A stretch of 9,348 nt of DNA from an uncultured beta proteobacterium (GTDB lineage Bacteria > Pseudomonadota > Gammaproteobacteria > Burkholderiales > Burkholderiaceae_C): assembly GCA_903914985.1 (NCBI GenBank), contig CAIWRE010000257.1, positions 1-9,348 on the forward strand. Direction: 5' to 3'. The notes beneath the pieces are model-generated. The model worked only from the letters and a program-made list of their open reading frames with translations. It searched no databases and was not told the origin of the DNA. Numbering within the stretch: the stretch's first letter is position 1; every line of letters begins with the position of its first letter. Below, piece after piece: positions 6,238 to 9,348 of the stretch. The position numbers were made by a program, and so were the translations under genes.

Positions 6238-7035
6238 TTACCGGCTCACCGCAGACGAGGGCTCCGCAGGCAGCCGGAAAAACGGAACACGCTTGGTCCA
6301 CAAACGCAGCGCCTGCCAATGAATGCGCCACACCACTGCCAGCGTCATAAGCGGGTAGCCCAGCACAGCGTGGCGCAGGGCCTTTGCGGTAATGGGCTCC
6401 AGCGCGCCGCTGACACTGGTTTGCAGCAGCGGGCCCTGTGCGTCGTCATAGTCAATGCGCGCCACCGTGCGGGTCCGTGCTGCATCGAACATGAAGCGAA
6501 AACGGTAGCCGCCCTCCACCGCACAAAACGGCGACACATGGAACACTTTGTTCGCGTGCAGCTCAGCACCCCATTGCACCGGGTCGAGCAAATAACAGTG
6601 GCGCTGGCCAAAGGTGTTATTGACTTCCACCACGATGGCGCGCAGGCTGCCGTCATTGCGGTGGCAGTACCAAAAACTCACCGGTTTGAAGGCAAAGCCC
6701 AGCACCCGCGGGTAGCAGTGCAGCCACACTTCGCCATCCGCATCGTGAACGCCTTCTTGCGCCAGCACGCCGTCCAGCCAAGCCAGCGCACCGCCCTCCT
6801 GCGGGCCGCGTCCGTCCCCATGGTCGCGGTCGTAAAAGCTCAGCATGGCAAATCGATTGCGCGCCAGCGGCGAGGGCTTGTCTTGCGCGGCTTGCATGCT
6901 GCGCATGGGCAGCATCAAGAAATAGGTGGAATAGGCAAACACATTGCGTGCCGGTCGCAGCCGGGTGTGGCGCACCTGCCCAAAGCCGATCATGGCCTGT
7001 GCAGGTGAAGACGTCGCTGCAGCGGCCATGCCCAT
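6238..7035 (-). CDS. DUF1365 family protein
   Basis: A 265-residue member of DUF1365, a family found almost always beside COG2907 flavoproteins and CFA-type methyltransferases; its biochemical role is not established to my knowledge. Motifs in order: GFGQVRHTRLRPARNVFAY at about 17-35 (typical family start), FYDRDHGDGRG at 67-77, PRVLGFAFKPVSFWYC at 109-124, VVEVNNTFGQRHCYLL at 135-150, KVFHVSPFCAVEGGYRFRF at 163-181 and a hydrophobic/basic C-terminus (about 225-255) that could associate with the membrane. The ATG at 7035 overlaps the flavoprotein stop (TAATG, 1 nt), which implies coupled translation. ATG codons at residues 3 and 15 are alternatives, and residue 15 fits the usual family N-terminus best. 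Conservation with the oxidase and methyltransferase suggests it acts in the same reaction sequence (inference). Confidence 0.93.
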   Translation of the reverse strand: MGMAAAATSSPAQAMIGFGQVRHTRLRPARNVFAYSTYFLMLPMRSMQAAQDKPSPLARNRFAMLSFYDRDHGDGRGPQEGGALAWLDGVLAQEGVHDADGEVWLHCYPRVLGFAFKPVSFWYCHRNDGSLRAIVVEVNNTFGQRHCYLLDPVQWGAELHANKVFHVSPFCAVEGGYRFRFMFDAARTRTVARIDYDDAQGPLLQTSVSGALEPITAKALRHAVLGYPLMTLAVVWRIHWQALRLWTKRVPFFRLPAEPSSAVSR

Positions 7036-8324
7036 TAACCCAGCAAGGGGCGCAAGCGCGCCGCCACATCCAGCCCCGACTTGAGCCCGTCTTCATGGAA
7101 TCCGTAGCCGGTCCACGCGCCACAAAAGTAGCTGTGCTGCACACCTTGCAACAGCGGCACATCGGCCTGCGCGCGAATGGCCGCCAGGTCAAACACCGGG
7201 TGGGCGTAATCAAAAGTACCGTGCACCGTCGTGGGGTCAATCTCGTGCAAGGGGTTCAGCGACACCACCACCGGCTGGGCAAACGGCAGCGGCTGCAGCA
7301 AGTTGAGCAAGTAGTGCAGGCACACACGCTGGCTATCAGCACCGCCATCGGCCAGGGATGCGCGCTCGTAGTTCCATGCAGCCCAGGCCCGCTTGTGTTT
7401 CGGCAGCACCGAGGCGTCGGTGTGCAGCACCGCGCGGTTGGCCTGGTAGCCGATGGCACCCAAAGTGGCGCGCTCCTGGGGGCTTGCGTCGCCCAGCAAT
7501 CCCAGCGCCTGGTCGCTGTGGGTGGCGATCACGACTTTGTCAAAGCGCTCGGTCTGCCCGGCGCTGGTGATGAGCACGCCGTCCGCGTCGCGGCGGACTT
7601 GCTGCACCGGGCAGTTCAGGCGTTTGTCCGCAATGGTTGAGACAATTTTGTCCACGTAGTGCCGCGCACCACCGGTCACGGTGTGCCACTGGGGCCGGTT
7701 GCTGAGTTGGATGAGGCCGTGGTTGTGGCAGAAACGGATCATGGTCGCCACCGGAAACTCCAGCATCTGCGCGGTTGGACAACTCCAAATGCAGCCCAGC
7801 ATGGGCAGGAAATACCAGTTGGAGAACTCAGACGAGAACTGGTGCGTTTGCAGAAACTCGCGCAGCGGCTGCATCAGCTCGCCCTCGGCATTGCGCAGCG
7901 CGATGGCGGTGGCCAGGCGGTTGAACCGCACCACGTCGCGCAGCATGCGCAAGAAACGGGGGTTGATCAGGTTGCGGCGCTGGCTGAACACCGCATTGAG
8001 CGAGGTGCCGCTCCACTCCAGGTGCCGGTGTTGGCGGCTTTCAGGCACTTGCACCGAAAACGACATGTCAGACGTGGCTGTCTCCACGCCCAGCTCGGCA
8101 AACAAGGCGATGAGTTGGGGGTAGGTGCGCTCGTTGAACACCAAAAAGCCGGTGTCCACGCCATGGCTGATGGGCCCTTGGGGGGTGTCCAGCGTGATGT
8201 CCACCGTATGGGTGTGGCCGCCAAAGTAGCTGCCGGCCTCGAACAGCGTTACGGCCGCATGGGGCTGCAGGCGCAGTGCAGCAGACAAGCCCGCAATGCC
8301 AGACCCGATCACTGCAAGTTTCAT
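7035..8324 (-). CDS. COG2907-type FAD-dependent oxidase (amine-oxidase fold), first gene of the operon
   Basis: A 429-residue flavoprotein. The N-terminal Rossmann motif GSGIAG is at 7-12, Glu29 binds the ribose of FAD, and FGGHTHTV at 34-41 and GVDTGFLVFNERTYP near 55-69 are typical of the COG2907 group. The C-terminal YFCGAWTGYGFHEDGLKSG at 399-417 is the second FAD contact. The fold is that of amine oxidases and phytoene desaturases, but the genomic partner indicates an acyl-chain substrate: plant cyclopropane synthases such as Sterculia CPS carry a homologous FAD domain fused before the CFA domain. From memory, a Rhodobacter homologue (UfaD) desaturates a methylated acyl chain on the way to furan fatty acids. 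A desaturase/oxidase acting before or after the methyltransferase is therefore likely (inference). The ATG at 8324 is chosen because MKLAVIGSGIAG begins the fold. No signal peptide is seen, and the ribosome binding site is weak. Confidence 0.95.
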   Translation of the reverse strand: MKLAVIGSGIAGLSAALRLQPHAAVTLFEAGSYFGGHTHTVDITLDTPQGPISHGVDTGFLVFNERTYPQLIALFAELGVETATSDMSFSVQVPESRQHRHLEWSGTSLNAVFSQRRNLINPRFLRMLRDVVRFNRLATAIALRNAEGELMQPLREFLQTHQFSSEFSNWYFLPMLGCIWSCPTAQMLEFPVATMIRFCHNHGLIQLSNRPQWHTVTGGARHYVDKIVSTIADKRLNCPVQQVRRDADGVLITSAGQTERFDKVVIATHSDQALGLLGDASPQERATLGAIGYQANRAVLHTDASVLPKHKRAWAAWNYERASLADGGADSQRVCLHYLLNLLQPLPFAQPVVVSLNPLHEIDPTTVHGTFDYAHPVFDLAAIRAQADVPLLQGVQHSYFCGAWTGYGFHEDGLKSGLDVAARLRPLLG

Positions 8325-8338
8325 AGGGAATTCGTCAT
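8321..8338 (-). CDS. Possible five-codon leader ORF overlapping the oxidase start
   Basis: On the minus strand ATG-ACG-AAT-TCC-CTA-TGA runs from 8338 to 8321. Its stop overlaps the ATG of the oxidase in the same ATGA arrangement used twice deeper in the operon. If transcription starts just downstream of the -10-like box at 8353-8348, this ORF would be almost leaderless. It could feed ribosomes to the oxidase start, which lacks a strong Shine-Dalgarno. A stretch this short can arise by chance. Confidence 0.2.
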   Translation of the reverse strand: MTNSL

Positions 8339-8340
8339 AA

Positions 8341-8384
8341 TCCGGTTACTATACGGTAATTTTGCGACTGAGCAGTATTTTTTT
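8341..8384 (-). promoter_or_regulatory. Candidate promoter and operator of the eight-gene operon
   Basis: Reading leftward from the oxidase start, TATAGT (8353-8348) matches the sigma-70 -10 box at 5 of 6 positions and would give a leader of roughly 17-20 nt. No good TTGACA lies 16-18 bp upstream, which suggests activator dependence or a different sigma factor. A seven-A tract (8384-8378) lies where an UP-like element would be. The -10 box is embedded in an imperfect 14 bp palindrome, TTACTATACGGTAA (8346-8359, arms TTAC/GTAA, 10 of 14 positions symmetric), a reasonable operator candidate. I do not recognise it as a known regulator's site. Confidence 0.4.
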
Positions 8385-8440
8385 GCTATTTGCGGTTTCA
8401 CTGTTCTGGAGCAAGGCAACGGCGATGGAACCGCGCAGGG

Positions 8441-8480
8441 TTGTCACAGCCCCGACCTAAAATCAAAGCAACTCGAAGGA
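8441..8480 (+). promoter_or_regulatory. Candidate promoter and Shine-Dalgarno of the diiron protein gene
   Basis: TAAAAT at 8458-8463 matches the -10 consensus at 5 of 6 positions and is followed by a short leader. TTGTCA at 8441-8446 resembles a -35 box, but the spacer is only 11 bp, so the two do not form a normal pair. GAAGGA at 8475-8480 is a clear ribosome binding site 5 nt before the ATG at 8486 and decides that start. Confidence 0.4.
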
Positions 8481-8485
8481 CCGAC

Positions 8486-9348
8486 ATGCTTTACCCCGAA
8501 CTCTTCCGTCAGCTTGAAGCCGTGCGCTGGGACATGGAGCGCGATATTCCCTGGGATAGCTTTGATGCCAGCCTGCTGACCGACGAGCAGGCCACCACCA
8601 TCAAAATGAATGCAATCACCGAGTGGTCGGCCCTGCCCGCCACGGAAATGTTCTTGCGCGACAACCAGGGCGACAGCGATTTTTCGGCCTTTATGTCGAT
8701 CTGGTTTTTTGAAGAGCAAAAGCATGCCCTGGTGCTGATGGAGTACCTGCGCCGTTTCCGTCCGGACATGGTGCCTACCGAAGAAGAGCTGCACAACGTG
8801 CGCTTCACGTTCGACCCTGCCCCCGCGCTAGAGACATTGATGCTGCACTTTTGCGGCGAAATCCGCCTCAACCACTGGTACCGCCGCGCCAGCGAATGGC
8901 ATACGGAGCCGGTGATCAAATCGATCTACACCCGCCTGAGCCAGGACGAAGCCCGCCACGGCGGTGCCTATTTGAAATACATGAAGCGCGCCATTCAAAA
9001 CGTGGGCCTGGAGGCCAAAAGCGCGTTTGCCAAAGTCGGCGTGCTGATGGCCAGTGCCCGGCGCACCGCGCAGGCCCTGCACCCGACCAATTTGCACGTC
9101 AACAAGGCGCTTTTCCCGAACGACACCATTCAAAGCCGCCTGCCCAACCCGCAGTGGCTGGAGCACTGGCTGGACCAGCAGATCAAGTTTGATGACATCT
9201 GGGAAACCAAGGTGGTGGAGCGCATCCTTCACAACATGAGCCTCTTGCTCGAGCGCAGCTTTGCCACCGTGCAAGAGCTCAACAAATACCGCAAAGAAAT
9301 GGCGCGTGAGCTGGAAGCATCGTTGGCCGCGCCCATCGCCACTGCGCA
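8486..9348 (+). CDS. Soluble diiron (ferritin-like / type 2 fatty-acid desaturase-like) protein, 3' end cut
   Basis: The frame runs open from the ATG at 8486 to the window edge, giving 287 residues with no stop, so the protein is longer. It is all-helical with the ligand pattern of soluble diiron oxidases. A first helix glutamate is Glu46 or Glu54 (AITEWSALPATEMF). EEQKH at 76-80 gives ExxH, CGEIRLNHWY has Glu125, and QDEARH at 153-158 gives the second ExxH. This E/ExxH/E/ExxH layout is that of acyl-ACP desaturases and related ferritin-like enzymes. No signal peptide or membrane helix is seen. It has the best Shine-Dalgarno in the window and is divergent from the FAD oxidase across 161 bp. 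If it inserts a double bond, it could supply the substrate for the CFA-type enzyme (inference). A detox ferritin-like protein or other N-oxygenase is the main alternative. Confidence 0.88.
   Translation, partial: MLYPELFRQLEAVRWDMERDIPWDSFDASLLTDEQATTIKMNAITEWSALPATEMFLRDNQGDSDFSAFMSIWFFEEQKHALVLMEYLRRFRPDMVPTEEELHNVRFTFDPAPALETLMLHFCGEIRLNHWYRRASEWHTEPVIKSIYTRLSQDEARHGGAYLKYMKRAIQNVGLEAKSAFAKVGVLMASARRTAQALHPTNLHVNKALFPNDTIQSRLPNPQWLEHWLDQQIKFDDIWETKVVERILHNMSLLLERSFATVQELNKYRKEMARELEASLAAPIATA

Larger units (their letters stand above)
1257..8324 (-). other. Eight-gene putative lipid-modification operon
   Basis: All eight genes from the FAD oxidase to the NTF2-like protein run leftward. Junctions in transcription order: TAATG overlap (1 nt), 46 nt gap, 5 nt gap, 9 nt gap, ATGA overlap (4 nt), 3 nt gap, ATGA overlap (4 nt). 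Such spacing strongly supports one polycistronic mRNA with translational coupling. The only break large enough for an internal signal is the 46 nt gap before the CFA-type gene. The FAD oxidase, DUF1365 and CFA synthase family genes are a recognised bacterial triad for modifying unsaturated fatty acids. The five following genes are of types often found beside that triad. A shared function is inferred from linkage. Confidence 0.85.

Noticed and set aside
8371..8385. Stem (ACT/AGT) followed by a T7 run, resembling a terminator
   Set aside because: The stem is only 3 bp and lies between two divergent promoters, where no transcript needs to end.
8392..8434. Inverted repeat GCGGTT / AACCGC upstream of the diiron gene
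   Set aside because: The arms are only 6 bp with a loop of about 31 nt, which is expected by chance at this GC content.
8325..8485. ECF sigma factor (RpoE/ChrR-type) promoter for the operon
   Set aside because: CGTATA occurs near the -10 position, but no matching ECF -35 element (GGAAC or TGATCC type) is found at the right distance, so the assignment is not supported.
7659..8579. Plus-strand open frame of 306 codons antisense to the FAD oxidase and running into the diiron gene
   Set aside because: It is a shadow of the oxidase gene, with low-complexity His/Gln/Arg-rich translation and no family motifs. It also crosses the divergent promoter region and overlaps the start of a well-supported gene in another frame.
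1..9348. CRISPR arrays, tRNA/rRNA genes, insertion sequences, phage or toxin-antitoxin genes
   Set aside because: No regularly spaced repeats, transposase or integrase motifs, terminal inverted repeats or tRNA cloverleaf patterns were seen on reading both strands.

Overview
The window reads as chromosomal DNA of a betaproteobacterium, most likely order Burkholderiales and family Comamonadaceae. This rests on moderately high GC, the codon style, a clear PurB, and a YibF-like glutathione S-transferase divergent from purB. The taxon is inferred from sequence feel, not from a search. No tRNA, rRNA, insertion sequence, phage gene or CRISPR array was seen. Coding density is very high.

Layout. (1) Positions 1-551, minus strand: the N-terminal part of purB (adenylosuccinate lyase), cut by the window edge. 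(2) 615-1232, plus strand: a small glutathione S-transferase family protein, divergent from purB. (3) 1257-8324, minus strand: eight tightly packed co-directional genes. In transcription order they are a COG2907-type FAD oxidase, a DUF1365 protein, a cyclopropane-fatty-acid-synthase family methyltransferase, a secreted chalcone-isomerase-like protein, a GPH/MelB-like MFS transporter, a DUF3833 lipoprotein, a short-chain dehydrogenase and an NTF2/SnoaL-like protein. Four of the seven junctions touch or overlap by 1-4 nt or are 3 nt apart. Two more gaps are 5 and 9 nt, and one is 46 nt. This is the signature of one operon. (4) 8325-8485: a 161 bp divergent promoter region. (5) 8486 to the end, plus strand: a soluble diiron (ferritin-like / acyl-ACP desaturase type 2) protein with two ExxH motifs. 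It is still open at the window edge.

How the genes may work together (inference): the cluster looks like an unsaturated-fatty-acid modification system. The divergent diiron protein could place or modify a double bond. The CFA-type enzyme would transfer a methyl(ene) group from SAM to that double bond in membrane phospholipid. The FAD oxidase, with DUF1365, would oxidise the product. The SDR and NTF2-like proteins could do further redox or isomerisation steps. The signal-peptide chalcone-isomerase-like protein, the transporter and the lipoprotein suggest an envelope branch that binds or moves a lipid. The FAD-oxidase/DUF1365/CFA core is known in bacteria, where it is often controlled by light or singlet-oxygen regulators (LitR/LOV or ECF-ChrR). 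No such regulator is encoded in this window. The final lipid product and the roles of the four accessory genes are, as far as I know, not settled.
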